This document shows, in pieces, positions 44,229 through 54,044 of a stretch of 64,000 bases of DNA; the first letter of the stretch is position 1; the number at the start of each line of letters is the position of its first letter. The notes under the pieces were generated by a model. It did not search any database, had not been told where the DNA came from, and saw only the letters and a program-made list of their open reading frames with translations. This DNA is from Micromonospora luteifusca. Lineage in GTDB: Bacteria; Actinomycetota; Actinomycetes; Mycobacteriales; Micromonosporaceae. The stretch is from the NCBI RefSeq assembly GCF_016907275.1, contig NZ_JAFBBP010000001.1, positions 1,488,001-1,552,000 of the forward strand, read 5' to 3'. A program made the position numbers and the translations under genes.

Positions 44229-45578
44229 CTACAGCGCCAGGTAGCGCTGCCGCTCGTACGGGGTGACCTCACGGCGGTACTGCTCCCACTCGGCCCGCTT
44301 GTTGCGCAGGAAGAAGTCGAAGACGTGCTCGCCGAGCACCTCGGCGACCAGCTCGGAGCCTTCCATCACGTCGATCGCCTCGGCGAGGTTCTCCGGCAGC
44401 GCCTCGTAGCCCATGGCACGCCGCTCCGCGCTGGTCAGTGACCAGACGTCGTCCTCGGCGCCCGGCGGCAGCTCGTACCCCTCCTCGATGCCCTTCATGC
44501 CGGCACCGAGCAGCACCGCGAAGGCCAGGTACGGGTTGGCCGCCGAGTCCAGCGAGCGGACCTCGACCCGGGCCGAGTTGGGCTTGCCGTACGCGGGGAC
44601 CCGGACCAGCGCGGACCGGTTGAGGTGACCCCAGCAGACGTACGCGGGGCTTTCGGTGATGCGGTCCGGCAGGTGCTGCGGGAAGAGCCGCTTGTACGAG
44701 TTGACCCACTGGTTGGTGACCGCGGTGTATTCCCGGGCGTGCACCAGGAGGCCGGCGATGAACGACTTCGCCACCTTGGACAGCTTCATCGGGTCGCCGC
44801 TGTCGTGGAAGGCGTTGCGCTCCCCCTCGAACAGTGACAGGTGGGTGTGCATCCCACTGCCCGGCTGGTCGGTGAACGGCTTCGGCATGAAGCTGGCCTG
44901 CACTCCGGTGGAGAGCGCCACCTCCTTGACCACGTGCCGGAAGGTCATGATGTTGTCGGCGGTGGTGAGGGCGTCGGCGTAGCGCAGGTCGATCTCCTGC
45001 TGGCCGGGCGCGACCTCGTGGTGGCTGAACTCCACCGAGATGCCGATCCGCTCCAGCGCCAGTACGCCCTGTCGGCGGAAGTCCCGAGCCACGGCGTGGG
45101 TGGTGTGCTCGAAGTAGCCGCCGGTGTCGACCGGGATGGGCACCGAGCCGTCCTGAGGGCCGTTCTCCAGCAGGAAGAACTCGATCTCGGGGTGGGTGTA
45201 GAAGGTGAAGCCCTTCTCGGCGGCCTTGGACAGCGCGCGGCGCAGCACGTGCCGGGGGTCGGCCCAGGAGGGCCCACCGTCGGGCAGCAGGATGTCGCAG
45301 AACATCCGGGCGCTCTCGCCGCTGACCCCGCCCTCGAAGGGGAACACCTGGAAGGTGGTCGGGTCGGGCATGGCCACCATGTCCGATTCGAAGACCCGGG
45401 CGAAGCCCTCGATCGCCGAGCCGTCGAAGCCGATGCCCTCTTCGAAGGCCGCCTCCAGTTCGGCGGGCGCCACCGAGACGCTCTTGAGCGTGCCCAGCAC
45501 GTCGGTGAACCACAGCCGGACGAACCGGATGTCCCGCTCTTCCAGCGTCCGGAGGACGAACTCCTGCTGACGGTCCAC
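44229..45578 (-). CDS. glnA2: Glutamine synthetase type I, GlnA2-like
   Basis: 449-residue GSI paralogue with FDGSAIEGFA, KPFTDQPGSGMHTHLSLF, HPEIEFFLL and KPNSARVEVRSLDSAANPYLAF segments. The region equivalent to the adenylylation site reads ELPPGAEDDVWSLTSAE without the DLYDLP tyrosine seen in GlnA1, so control by GlnE is unlikely at that position. Streptomyces paralogues with this relation include gamma-glutamylpolyamine synthetases, so the activity may not be glutamine synthesis. The start is the GTG at 45578 after GAGGGG. A GlnR-like box lies 80 bases upstream. Confidence 0.9.
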   Translation of the reverse strand: MDRQQEFVLRTLEERDIRFVRLWFTDVLGTLKSVSVAPAELEAAFEEGIGFDGSAIEGFARVFESDMVAMPDPTTFQVFPFEGGVSGESARMFCDILLPDGGPSWADPRHVLRRALSKAAEKGFTFYTHPEIEFFLLENGPQDGSVPIPVDTGGYFEHTTHAVARDFRRQGVLALERIGISVEFSHHEVAPGQQEIDLRYADALTTADNIMTFRHVVKEVALSTGVQASFMPKPFTDQPGSGMHTHLSLFEGERNAFHDSGDPMKLSKVAKSFIAGLLVHAREYTAVTNQWVNSYKRLFPQHLPDRITESPAYVCWGHLNRSALVRVPAYGKPNSARVEVRSLDSAANPYLAFAVLLGAGMKGIEEGYELPPGAEDDVWSLTSAERRAMGYEALPENLAEAIDVMEGSELVAEVLGEHVFDFFLRNKRAEWEQYRREVTPYERQRYLAL

Positions 45579-45658
45579 TTCCCCAACCCCTCGCGACACT
45601 CTTCTGTCCGCCTCGGCCGGGCTGCACCCGACCTGATCGCCCAGTCTTACCGGGCCTG

Positions 45659-45674
45659 GTTACGCAGACGTTAC
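45659..45674 (-). promoter_or_regulatory. GlnR-like half-site pair upstream of glnA2
   Basis: On the minus strand GTAAC, six bases (GTCTGC), GTAAC: the first half fits GTnAC exactly and the second matches GAAAC at four of five bases. It is about 80 bases before the glnA2 start. Weaker than the glnA1 site. Confidence 0.45.
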
Positions 45675-45862
45675 GCGAACTGTCGCCGGCCGTCCCCTCG
45701 TGTCCCGCCCGGCGAGCGCGGACCCCAGCCGTGCCGGCACGTCCGCCGCCACGACGGCCGGGCTTCTGCCGCTGCGGCCCGGGGAGCGCCCGTCGCGGCA
45801 GGTGGCGGCAATCTCGTCGGAGGGTACGGATTGTCGCGTGGAGGCTGGGGCAAGATGAGGAC

Positions 45863-47620
45863 ATGCCCACCCTGCGTCTCGCCCTGTCCCAGGTCAACCC
45901 GAGCGTCGGCGACCTCGCCGGAAATGCCGACCTGGTCCGCAGCTGGACTCGCCAGGCTGCCGATGCCGGTGCCCAGCTGGTGCTCTTCCCGGAAATGATG
46001 CTCACCGGTTACCCGGTCGAGGATCTGGTCTTCCGGCGCTCCTTCGTGGCCGCGTCCCGGGCCGCCCTGGAACGGCTCGCGGCCGACCTCGCCGCCGACG
46101 GCCTCGGCGAGCTGCCGGTGGTGGTCGGTTACCTGGACGCCGACGGCCCGCCGCAGGTCAGCGGGGACGCGGAGCCCGGCCGGGGCGCCCGCAACGCCGC
46201 CGCGCTGCTGCACCGGGGTGTGGTGGCCGCCCGCTACTTCAAGCACCACCTGCCCAACTACGGCGTCTTCGACGAGGACCGGTACTTCATCTCCGGTGAC
46301 GCGCTGACGGTGGTGCGGATCGGCGGCGTGGACGTCGCGCTGACCATCTGCGAGGACCTGTGGCAGGCCGGCGGTCCGTTCGCCGCCGCCCGGAGGGCCG
46401 GCGTCGGCCTGGTGGTCAACATCAACGGCTCGCCGTACGAGCTGAACAAGGACGACATCCGGCTGCCGCTGGTCCGCCGCCGGGCCGCCGAGGCGGGTGC
46501 CGCCATCGCGTACGTCAACATGACCGGCGGCCAGGACGAGCTGGTCTTCGAGGGCGACTCGATGATCGTGAGCGCCGACGGTGAGCTGCTCACCCGGGCC
46601 CCGCAGTTCGTCGAGCACCTGCTCGTGCACGACATCGAACTGCCGGCCGCCGCCACCCCGCCGACCACCGAGACGCTGGCGGACGACATGCGGATCGTGC
46701 ACAGCACCTTGGACGGCATTCCGCCGACGCCGTCCGGCCCGGCCGTCACCGGCGGGCTGATCGAGCCGGTGGCCGACGAGGCCGAGGTGTGGCAGGCGCT
46801 GGTGCTGGGCCTGCGCGACTACGTCAACAAGAACCGTTTCCCCTCGGTGGTGCTCGGTCTCTCCGGCGGCATCGACTCGGCGGTGGTGGCCGCGCTCGCC
46901 GTCGACGCGCTGGGACCGGACCGGGTGGTCGGGGTGTCGCTGCCCAGCCAGCACTCCTCCGAGCATTCCCGGGAGGACGCGGCCGATCTGGCCAAGCGCA
47001 CCGGCCTGGACTACCGCGTCGAGCCCATCCAGCCGATGGTGGACGGCTTCCTGGCCAACCTGTCGCTGTCCGGGCTCGCCGTGGAGAACCTCCAGGCCCG
47101 GGTTCGCGGCGTGATCCTGATGGCGCTGTCGAACCAGGAGGGCCACCTGGTGTTGACCACCGGCAACAAGAGCGAACTGGCGGTCGGCTACTCCACCCTG
47201 TACGGCGACTCGGTGGGTGGCTTCAACCCGGTCAAGGACGTCTGGAAGACGCTGATCTGGCGGCTCGCGAAGTGGCGCAACAAGGACGCGATCCGGCGCG
47301 GTGAGACCGCCCCGATCCCGGAGAACTCGATCGGCAAGCCGCCGAGCGCCGAGCTGAGCCCGGGCCAACTCGACAGCGACAGCCTGCCCGAGTACGACGT
47401 CCTGGACCCGATCCTGATCGGCTACGTCGACGGCGACCTCGGCCGCGACGGGCTGGTCGAGTCGGGTCACGACCCGGCGGTGGTGGACAAGGTGCTGCGG
47501 CTGGTGGATACCGCCGAGTACAAGCGACGGCAGTCGGCGCCGGGCACGAAGATCTCCATGAAGGCGTTCGGCCGGGACCGCCGTCTGCCCATCACCAACC
47601 GGTGGCGCGAGCACGGCTGA
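45863..47620 (+). CDS. nadE: Glutamine-dependent NAD+ synthetase
   Basis: Converts deamido-NAD to NAD+ with ammonia from glutamine. 585 residues: an N-terminal nitrilase-type glutaminase domain with Glu44, Lys127 ([10 protein letters not shown]) and Cys163 (ICEDLW), and a C-terminal ATP-pyrophosphatase domain with SGGIDSA (334-340) and [18 protein letters not shown]. The start is the ATG at 45863, six bases after a CAAGAT hexamer, possibly leaderless. It is divergent from glnA2. Confidence 0.95.
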   Translation: MPTLRLALSQVNPSVGDLAGNADLVRSWTRQAADAGAQLVLFPEMMLTGYPVEDLVFRRSFVAASRAALERLAADLAADGLGELPVVVGYLDADGPPQVSGDAEPGRGARNAAALLHRGVVAARYFKHHLPNYGVFDEDRYFISGDALTVVRIGGVDVALTICEDLWQAGGPFAAARRAGVGLVVNINGSPYELNKDDIRLPLVRRRAAEAGAAIAYVNMTGGQDELVFEGDSMIVSADGELLTRAPQFVEHLLVHDIELPAAATPPTTETLADDMRIVHSTLDGIPPTPSGPAVTGGLIEPVADEAEVWQALVLGLRDYVNKNRFPSVVLGLSGGIDSAVVAALAVDALGPDRVVGVSLPSQHSSEHSREDAADLAKRTGLDYRVEPIQPMVDGFLANLSLSGLAVENLQARVRGVILMALSNQEGHLVLTTGNKSELAVGYSTLYGDSVGGFNPVKDVWKTLIWRLAKWRNKDAIRRGETAPIPENSIGKPPSAELSPGQLDSDSLPEYDVLDPILIGYVDGDLGRDGLVESGHDPAVVDKVLRLVDTAEYKRRQSAPGTKISMKAFGRDRRLPITNRWREHG

Positions 47621-47678
47621 GCCGTACCCGTGGGCGTCGGGTCGGTTGGACGGCCCGACGCCGTCACGCGGACCGCTC

Positions 47679-47740
47679 GCGACGGCCTCGCCGGGCTCGT
47701 GCGGCGGCCTCGCCGGGCTGTCGCGGTGGCCTCGCCGTGG
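47679..47740. repeat. Imperfect 22-bp direct repeats before panB
   Basis: Three copies of a GGCCTCGCCGGGCT core at 47684, 47706 and 47728 (the last cut short), period 22, in the 223-base gap between nadE and panB. The remainder of that gap shows no gene. Confidence 0.65.
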
Positions 47741-47843
47741 AGTGACATCTTGCACTGGGCTCTGCCGTCACCCCGCCCCGCGGTGCGACGATCGCGACAG
47801 AACCCGGGGACCGCGCAGGCGGCCTCGAGGAAGGGAGACAGAG

Positions 47844-48689
47844 ATGGTGGAGTCCACTCCGAACGAGGTGACCGCGCTGTACGGCGGACCGGCCACCCGT
47901 CGGGTCCGCACCCGCGACCTGCTCGCCGCCAAGGAGCGCGGCGAACGGTGGCCGATGCTCACCTCGTACGACCAGTACACGGCGTCGATCTTCGACCAGG
48001 CCGGTGTCCCGGTGCTGCTGGTCGGCGACTCGGCCGCGAACAACGTCTTCGGCTACGAGACGACCCTGCCGGTCACCGCCGACGAACTGCTTCCGCTGGT
48101 GCGGGCCGTGGTGCGGGCGACCCGGCAGGCACTGGTCGTCGGTGACCTGCCGTTCGGCTCGTACGAGGAGGGCCCGGCCCAGGCGCTGCGCACCGCCGTC
48201 CGGTTCATGAAGGAAGGTGGCTGCCACGCGGTGAAACTGGAGGGTGGTCGCCGCTGTGCCGCGCAGATCGCCGCGATCGTCGGTGCTGGCATTCCGGTGA
48301 TGGCGCACATCGGCTTCACCCCGCAGAGCGAGCACACCCTGGGCGGCTACCGCGTGCAGGGCCGGGGCGACACCGCCGACGAGGTGCTCGCCGACGCACG
48401 GGCGGTGACGGAGGCGGGTGCGTTCGCGGTGGTGCTGGAAATGGTGCCCGGCGAGGTCGCCAAGCGGATCACCCACGAACTGCCGATCCCCACGGTCGGC
48501 ATCGGCGCCGGCCCGGACACCGATGCGCAGGTGCTGGTCTGGCAGGACATGGCCGGACTGCGCACCGGCAAGGCACCGCGCTTCGTCAAGCGGTACGCGG
48601 ACCTGGCTGGCGCTCTCACCGACGCCACCCGCCGTTTCGCCGACGAGGTTCGCGGCGGCGAGTTCCCCACCGCCGAGCACACCTTCTAG
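47844..48689 (+). CDS. panB: 3-methyl-2-oxobutanoate hydroxymethyltransferase
   Basis: First committed enzyme of pantothenate synthesis; adds a hydroxymethyl group from methylene-tetrahydrofolate to ketoisovalerate. 281 residues: [25 protein letters not shown], the GDLPFGSYE and VKLEGG metal/substrate segments, [27 protein letters not shown] and [25 protein letters not shown] precedes the ATG at 47844. No panC follows. Confidence 0.96.
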   Translation: MVESTPNEVTALYGGPATRRVRTRDLLAAKERGERWPMLTSYDQYTASIFDQAGVPVLLVGDSAANNVFGYETTLPVTADELLPLVRAVVRATRQALVVGDLPFGSYEEGPAQALRTAVRFMKEGGCHAVKLEGGRRCAAQIAAIVGAGIPVMAHIGFTPQSEHTLGGYRVQGRGDTADEVLADARAVTEAGAFAVVLEMVPGEVAKRITHELPIPTVGIGAGPDTDAQVLVWQDMAGLRTGKAPRFVKRYADLAGALTDATRRFADEVRGGEFPTAEHTF

Positions 48690-48804
48690 AGCCGCAGCGG
48701 CGGGGCCGACCACGGAGTTCCCGCGCCACCGGCCGGTCCCGCCGCCCAAGCTGGGACCGGCGTTCGATCCAGACGTGGTCCGTGGGCAGCGCTCGTGAGC
48801 GTGA

Positions 48805-49503
48805 TCAGATGTCGGTGACGCGGATGCCGGCGTGTGCCTTGTAGCGCTTGTTGATGGCGATCAGGTTGGCGGTGAACGCCTCGATCTGGTGGGCGTTGCG
48901 CAGCCGGCCGGCGTAGATGCCGCGCATCCCGGGGATCCGGGCGGCGAGCGCGCCGACGATGTCGACCAACTCGCGGTCCTCGGTGCAGATCAGCACGTCC
49001 AGGTCGATCCGGTCGATCTCCGGGTCGGCCAGCAGCGGGGCACTGACGTGGTTGAACGCCGCGCAGACCCGGGAGTCGGGCAGCAACGCGGCGGCCTGCT
49101 GCACGGCGCTGCCTTCGGCGACGGTCAACGCGTACGGGCCCTGCTTGTCGAAGCCGAGCGGGTTGACGCAGTCGATGACGATGCGGCCGGCGAGCGGCTC
49201 GGCGAGGGCGGCGACGGTGGCGGCGTGCCCGTCCCACGGCACCGCGATGATCACCACGTCGCTACGGCGCGCCACCTCGTCGTTGGCCGCACCGGTGACG
49301 CTGCCGCCGGTCGGGATCCCGGGCAGGGCGGCGATCTCAGCTGCGGACTCGGCGGCCCGCTCGGCGGACCGGGAGCCGATCAGCACCGTCTGCCCGGCCC
49401 GCGCGAACCGGTAGGCGAGACCACGCCCCTGGTCGCCGGTACCACCGATGATGCCGACCGTCAGCCCGGACACGTCGGGCAGCGTGCTCGCGTCGTATGC
49501 CAT
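48805..49503 (-). CDS. npdG: NADPH-dependent F420 reductase
   Basis: Transfers hydride between NADPH and coenzyme F420. 232 residues: Rossmann motif GIIGGTGDQGRGLAYRF near the N terminus, GSRSAERA for NADPH 2'-phosphate contact, VIIAVPWDGH, DCVNPLGF and a helical C terminus (RNAHQIEAFTANLIAINKRYKAHAGIRVTDI). The start is the ATG at 49503. It supports the presence of F420 metabolism, in line with the LLM-type oxidoreductase remnant at 13.7 kb. Confidence 0.9.
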   Translation of the reverse strand: MAYDASTLPDVSGLTVGIIGGTGDQGRGLAYRFARAGQTVLIGSRSAERAAESAAEIAALPGIPTGGSVTGAANDEVARRSDVVIIAVPWDGHAATVAALAEPLAGRIVIDCVNPLGFDKQGPYALTVAEGSAVQQAAALLPDSRVCAAFNHVSAPLLADPEIDRIDLDVLICTEDRELVDIVGALAARIPGMRGIYAGRLRNAHQIEAFTANLIAINKRYKAHAGIRVTDI

Positions 49504-49661
49504 GGGTTCATCCTCGCAAACCGCCAGCTCGGCAGCAGCGCCGAGGCTGTGACAAGCCCGCTGCCCGGGCGGGCGGCCGGAAGCCGGGAGCGAGCCCACC
49601 CGCCGGGCAGAGGACCACGGTCTGCGCCAGGCCCGAGCCCGGCGGCGGGAAGGTGGCCGGG

Positions 49662-51092
49662 TCAGGCCAGCTCGAACAGGACTGTGCGGGCCGCCGGGTC
49701 GGCGGTGACGAGTCGGACCCGGACCCGTTCGCCGAGCGGCAGTTGGCCGAGGCATCGGCCGCGTACCGGTGGGGCGTCCAACGCCACCGTGCCGCCGGGG
49801 GGTCGGGGCCGGGACCGGCCGTTGGGCGGGGCGTCGACGTCCAGCACGGCCGCGTCGAAGGTCTCGCCCACCCGGTCCGCCAGCAGCACCGCCTCGGCCA
49901 GCTCGACGGCACCCCGGGCGGCCGCTGAGGCGGTCCGGTCGGTGCTCGCCATCACCTCGGGCAGCCGGGGCAGCGCGGCGTGGGCCCAGTCGGGCACCGG
50001 CCGGCCCGCGTGCAGGGCCAGGCAGACCTCTGTGGCGTACCGGTCGGCCAGGCGCCGCAGCGGCGCCGTGACGTGGGCGTACGCGGCTGCCACACCGCCG
50101 TGCTCCGGGTGCTCCGGCGGTGTCCCGTCGAATGCGGTGTACGCGGCTCCGCGCATCAGCTCGGCTGCCTGGTCGATGAACGCGGCGGCGCGGGGCTGGG
50201 CTGCGTCCAGGTTGGCGATCACCTGACCCGCGTGGGCGCCGTCCGGCCAGTGCACGCCCAGCGGCGCGGCGGCGGCCCGTAGCCGCTGCACCGCCTCCGG
50301 TTTCGGCGCTGGCATGGTACGCAGCACGCCGACCCGGCCGGCCAGCATGATGTCGGCGGCGGCCATCCCGGTCAGCAGGGAGATCTGGGCGTTGTGCTCC
50401 TCCATCGGCGCTGGCGCGCGCAGGACCAGCCGCCAGCCCTCACCGTCGGGCTCCAGATCCTGCTCGGGCAGCGGAAGGTTGATGGCGCCGCGTCGCAGCC
50501 CTCGGGCCGTGAGTCGGTCGCCGATCTCGGGCAGCAGCGCGATCGGGTCGGGTAGTCGACCGGCGTCGGCTGCGGCCTGCACCCCGGTGTAGTCGAGTTT
50601 GGCCCGGCTGCGGACCATCGCGCGTTCCAGCTCCACGGCCACTGTGCCGCCGTCGGCGTCCAGGTCGATGGTCCAGATCACCGCGGCCCGGTCGTCGTCG
50701 GGCAGCAGGCTGGCGGCGCCCTCGCTGAGGGATCGGGGATGCAGCGGCACGTTCCCATCGGGCAGGTAGATGGTCTGCCCTCGCCGCCAGGTCTCCGCCT
50801 CCAAGGCGCCGCCCGGGGTGACGTGCGCGGCGACGTCGGCGATCGCGTACCGCACCCGGTAGCCGCCACCGGGGCGGCGGGCGAGGTGCATCGCCTGGTC
50901 CAGGTCGCGGGAGGTGGCCGGATCGACCGTGACGAACGGTACGTCGGTGCGGTCGACGGGCGGCCGGGGCGGTGCGGCGGCGGCCTCGTCGGCCTCACGC
51001 TGAGCGTCGGTTGGAAACTCCTCGGGCAGGCCGAGTTCGCGGCGCAGCGCGCCGAAGTCGATGCGGGGCGCGAGTACGCGTCGGATGACCAC
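49662..51092 (-). CDS. RNB-domain ribonuclease (RNase II/R family)
   Basis: 476-residue 3'-5' exoribonuclease-like protein centred on an RNB domain: VTVDPATSRDLDQAMHL with the metal-binding Asp residues, then VRYAIADVAAHVTPG, PLHPRSLSEGAASLLPD and SLLTGMAAADIML, and later YAHVTAPLRRLADRYATEV. It is shorter than RNase R and lacks obvious N-terminal cold-shock domains; a C-terminal S1-like part (PLGERVRVRLVTADPAARTVLFEL) remains. The start is the GTG at 51092. It is likely involved in RNA turnover. Confidence 0.9.
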   Translation of the reverse strand: MVIRRVLAPRIDFGALRRELGLPEEFPTDAQREADEAAAAPPRPPVDRTDVPFVTVDPATSRDLDQAMHLARRPGGGYRVRYAIADVAAHVTPGGALEAETWRRGQTIYLPDGNVPLHPRSLSEGAASLLPDDDRAAVIWTIDLDADGGTVAVELERAMVRSRAKLDYTGVQAAADAGRLPDPIALLPEIGDRLTARGLRRGAINLPLPEQDLEPDGEGWRLVLRAPAPMEEHNAQISLLTGMAAADIMLAGRVGVLRTMPAPKPEAVQRLRAAAAPLGVHWPDGAHAGQVIANLDAAQPRAAAFIDQAAELMRGAAYTAFDGTPPEHPEHGGVAAAYAHVTAPLRRLADRYATEVCLALHAGRPVPDWAHAALPRLPEVMASTDRTASAAARGAVELAEAVLLADRVGETFDAAVLDVDAPPNGRSRPRPPGGTVALDAPPVRGRCLGQLPLGERVRVRLVTADPAARTVLFELA

Positions 51093-51189
51093 GGGTCAAT
51101 CCTGACAGCGCCGCGGGTGATCCGCTTCCGGTGACCGGCCGAGAAATCCGACCGGCCCACAACCGGGTGGGTGGACGGGACCCGCTCGC

Positions 51190-52068
51190 TCAGCCAGTGG
51201 CCTTCCGGACGGTGCTGCGCGTACCCCGGGGGGTGGTGGCCCGTGCGGCCACCGGGCGGGCCGGCGACTTACGGACGGTCACCTTGCGGGCCGGCGCTTT
51301 GGCCGCGACGGTCTTCTTCGCCGGTGCCTTCTTCGCCGCCGCCTTGCGCGCGGTGGTCGAGGAGGTGCCCGTCACCTTCGCGGCCGGGGCCGTCTTCGCC
51401 GGTGCCTTGCGGGCGCCACCGCTGGGGCGGGTGGACGCGGTCTTCGTCGCGGGCGCCTTCTTGGCGGCCGTCTTCGCAGCGACCGTCTTCTTCACCGCTG
51501 TCTTCCTGACGGCGGAGGACTTGGTCGCGGTCTTACGCGCTGTCGCCTTCGCCGCGGTCGCGGTCTTACGCGCCGGTGCCTTCGCCGCGGTCGTGGTCTT
51601 GCGCGCTGGTGCCTTCGCCGCTGCGGTGGTCTTCTTCGCCGCCGAGGTCGCGGTCTTCTTGGCCGCGCTCACCGTCTTCTTCGCCGTACCGGTGGTCTTC
51701 TTCGCGGCGGCGGTGGTCTTCCTCGCCGCCGACGCCGGGGTCCGCTTGGCGGTGGCGGTCGTCTTGCGGGCGGCGGTCGAGGTCTTCGCCGGTGCCTTCT
51801 TGGCCGCGGTGGACGCCTTCGTGGTGGCCTTGGTGGTGGCCTTCTTCGCGGGGGCCTTCTTGGCCGCCGTGGTGGTCTTCGTCGCCGGGGCGCGTCCCGC
51901 GCCGCCGGCAGCCTTCCGGGCCGGGGCCTTCGCCGCCGTCGCGCCCGCCGTGGACTTGCGGACGGGGGTGGTCCGGCTCGCCGCCGTGTTCCGCTCCGCG
52001 GCGGCGGTCTTCTTCGCGGTGGTGCGTCGGGCGGCCGGGCGGGTGGTGGCCTGCTGTGCTTCGGCCAT
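51190..52068 (-). CDS. Histone H1-like Lys/Ala-rich DNA-binding protein
   Basis: 292 residues composed almost wholly of Lys, Ala, Thr, Pro and Arg in KKAPAKKAT, AARKTT and APARKTATAAK-type repeats, like eukaryotic H1 tails and actinobacterial nucleoid proteins. There is no folded HU-type N-terminal domain; the N terminus is MAEAQQATTRPAARR. The protein should be strongly basic and disordered and likely coats DNA. GGAGG precedes the ATG at 52068. The 24-base-scale DNA repetition in the gene makes length variation likely. Confidence 0.85.
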   Translation of the reverse strand: MAEAQQATTRPAARRTTAKKTAAAERNTAASRTTPVRKSTAGATAAKAPARKAAGGAGRAPATKTTTAAKKAPAKKATTKATTKASTAAKKAPAKTSTAARKTTATAKRTPASAARKTTAAAKKTTGTAKKTVSAAKKTATSAAKKTTAAAKAPARKTTTAAKAPARKTATAAKATARKTATKSSAVRKTAVKKTVAAKTAAKKAPATKTASTRPSGGARKAPAKTAPAAKVTGTSSTTARKAAAKKAPAKKTVAAKAPARKVTVRKSPARPVAARATTPRGTRSTVRKATG

Positions 52069-52150
52069 CGTGGTTCCCTCCTTGGGGACGTGCTCTCGCG
52101 TGCGTCCTCGCGGAGCACGAAATATCTCGGCACGGGCCGTTCCGCGCCGC

Positions 52151-52354
52151 CTACTTCTCCTCCCCGGCCCACCGAGCGTCCTCGGCATCCCACGCCTCGT
52201 TCCGCTCCTGCACTCGTTGCAGGGCGTTCTCCGCGTCGGCCGCCGAGTCGTACGGGCCGAGGACGTGCTTTGCCGGGCACACGTCGGCGTCCGTCTCGAC
52301 CCGGTGGTGCCGGGTGCACCAGTAGAACTGCCCACCACGTCCGCTGTCGCTCAT
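52151..52354 (-). CDS. Small conserved actinobacterial protein
   Basis: 67 residues from the ATG at 52354: GGQFYWCTRHHRVETDADVCPAKHVLGPYDSAADAENAL followed by an acidic helical tail (QERNEAWDAEDARW). Two Cys and His residues (WCTRHH, DVC) are consistent with a small metal- or redox-binding site, but this is inference. Similar short proteins are conserved across actinobacteria without assigned function. Readings upstream of the ATG run into non-coding sequence. Confidence 0.8.
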   Translation of the reverse strand: MSDSGRGGQFYWCTRHHRVETDADVCPAKHVLGPYDSAADAENALQRVQERNEAWDAEDARWAGEEK

Positions 52355-52534
52355 GGGAATCACTGTGCACTGGGAACCGACCGGCCGCCACCGGATCGCG
52401 CAAGTCGCCGACCTTCTCCACAGTAGATATGCATGCCGCCGCTCGGACTGAAACACCGGAAATAAGGCCAAAACGATCAGCGGTTCCGCCACGCACCGGC
52501 GGCGCGGGTCGGCGCTGGCCGTGGGGGCGCGGCC

Positions 52535-52540
52535 TATGAT
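52535..52540 (+). promoter_or_regulatory. Leaderless -10 element of the Nudix gene (TATGAT)
   Basis: TATGAT, six bases, then the ATG at 52547; there is no ribosome site. Confidence 0.55.
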
Positions 52541-52546
52541 CGCCGG

Positions 52547-53044
52547 ATGGCCGTACCGGAATACATCGTGGGAATGCGCAAGCACGTCGGCCACGATCTG
52601 CTCTGGCTGCCCAGCGTCAGCGCGGTGGTCCGCAACGACGCCGGGGAGCTGCTGCTCGGTCAGCGTGCCGACGACGGGCGCTGGTCGGTGATCAGCGGCT
52701 TCGTCGAGCCGGGCGAGCAGCCGGCCACCGCGCTGGTCCGCGAGGTGCGGGAGGAGACGGGTCTGGACGTGGCGCCGGTGCGGATGTCCAGCGCCGTCTC
52801 GCACCCGCACACGTACCCCAACGGGGACCAGTGCGAATACCTGAACCTGGGTTTCCTGTGCCGACTGGTGTCCGGCACCGCCCGGGTCAACGACGACGAG
52901 TCGTTGGCCGTGCGGTGGTTCTCGTTGGACCGGCTGCCCCAGTTGGACAAGCACGCTCTGCTGGTCCTCGCGTACGCGTTGCGCGAGAACCAGTTGGCCG
53001 GTTACCTGGAGCCGGGCACGACGTGGGACGACGTGCCCGACTGA
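52547..53044 (+). CDS. Nudix hydrolase
   Basis: 165 residues with an intact Nudix box, GFVEPGEQPATALVREVREETGL, giving the GX5EX7REUXEEXGU pattern. It precedes the opposing membrane protein gene. Nudix enzymes hydrolyse nucleoside diphosphates linked to another group; the substrate here is unknown. The N-terminal MRKHVGHDLLWLPSVSAVV is seen in several actinobacterial relatives. Confidence 0.92.
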   Translation: MAVPEYIVGMRKHVGHDLLWLPSVSAVVRNDAGELLLGQRADDGRWSVISGFVEPGEQPATALVREVREETGLDVAPVRMSSAVSHPHTYPNGDQCEYLNLGFLCRLVSGTARVNDDESLAVRWFSLDRLPQLDKHALLVLAYALRENQLAGYLEPGTTWDDVPD

Positions 53045-53054
53045 GGTGCGCGGT

Positions 53055-54044
53055 TCAGACCGACGAGGGGGTCGGCGTTGGCGTCGGAGTTGGTGCGTGA
53101 GCGACCGGCGCGGCGGGCGCCGACCGGCCCGCCCGGATGGCATATGCGACCGCGTAGGGCATGAACGCCAGGTAGAGCATGGGTTCCAGCGCCACATGGT
53201 TGGTGATGATCTCGAAGATCCCCCAGGAGATGGTGGGCCGGGGTAGGCCGATGTTCCAGTCCGTCCAGGCGACGAAGAGCCACAGCGGCGCGGAGATGCG
53301 GTCGACGCTGTCCATTGCTGTCGCACCGACGACCGGGCCAGCGCCGACGCCTGCCGAAGCAGCGTCGAAGACGGCGAGAATCACCGCGAGGTCGGCGGCG
53401 GCGAGCGCGCCGAGGACGCCCACCCACCAGGCCGCGCGGAGTCGATTGCGGGCGGCGAGGCTCGCCGCGGCCCAGAGCGCCAGCGTCAGGCCGGCCAACC
53501 AGAGCAGCAGACCGGGTACGGCGCGGGGCAGGTCTTCCGGGTAGATGACGTACAGGAGCGGAACGGCGACCGCACCGATGGGGAGCACCACGCCGAGCGC
53601 GATGCGCAGCGGACCGTCGAGTGCGGTGTGCCGGGCCCAGCGGGCGGCAAGCACCGCCAGCGGCACCGCCAACGCGACGGTGAGCGCCGTCCAGAACAGC
53701 GTGAGCGTCTGGTCCGACCAGTTCGCTCCCGTCTGCCAGACCTGAATTCGGAACAGGGCGGCCGCGCCGCCGACCACGATTCCGAGGCAGGCGATCGGAG
53801 ACAGCAGCAGCGCAGCCGCGGTGCGGCGAGCCCGCTGATGCATCAGCCTGCGATCGACGAGCGGGGCGCCGGCCCGGCTGACGGCGAGGCTCACCGCGAA
53901 GCCGACCATCTTCGTCCGGCTCCCGGTCTCGGCGAGAACGTGCAACTCGGCGGCCCACTCGCGACGCAGGTCGTCTCGGACGTCGGCCGGCCAGCGGCGC
54001 GCGGCCATCGCCAGCAACAGCTCGGCAACGCGGCGGGTCACCAT
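53055..54044 (-). CDS. Membrane protein coupled to PadR regulator (second pair)
   Basis: 329 residues. A soluble N terminus (ELLLAMAARRWPADVRDDLRREWAAELHVL, about 7-36) is followed by about eight hydrophobic segments and a Pro/Thr tail. The ATG at 54044 overlaps the stop of the PadR gene, so the two are translated together. The layout matches the 29.7-31.1 kb pair, though sequence similarity is limited to the short N-terminal helical motif. Unknown function. Confidence 0.75.
   Translation of the reverse strand: MVTRRVAELLLAMAARRWPADVRDDLRREWAAELHVLAETGSRTKMVGFAVSLAVSRAGAPLVDRRLMHQRARRTAAALLLSPIACLGIVVGGAAALFRIQVWQTGANWSDQTLTLFWTALTVALAVPLAVLAARWARHTALDGPLRIALGVVLPIGAVAVPLLYVIYPEDLPRAVPGLLLWLAGLTLALWAAASLAARNRLRAAWWVGVLGALAAADLAVILAVFDAASAGVGAGPVVGATAMDSVDRISAPLWLFVAWTDWNIGLPRPTISWGIFEIITNHVALEPMLYLAFMPYAVAYAIRAGRSAPAAPVAHAPTPTPTPTPSSV

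Noticed and set aside
52355..53326. Extension of the small gene at 52151 upstream
   Set aside because: The extra sequence is antisense to the Nudix gene and does not resemble any protein.
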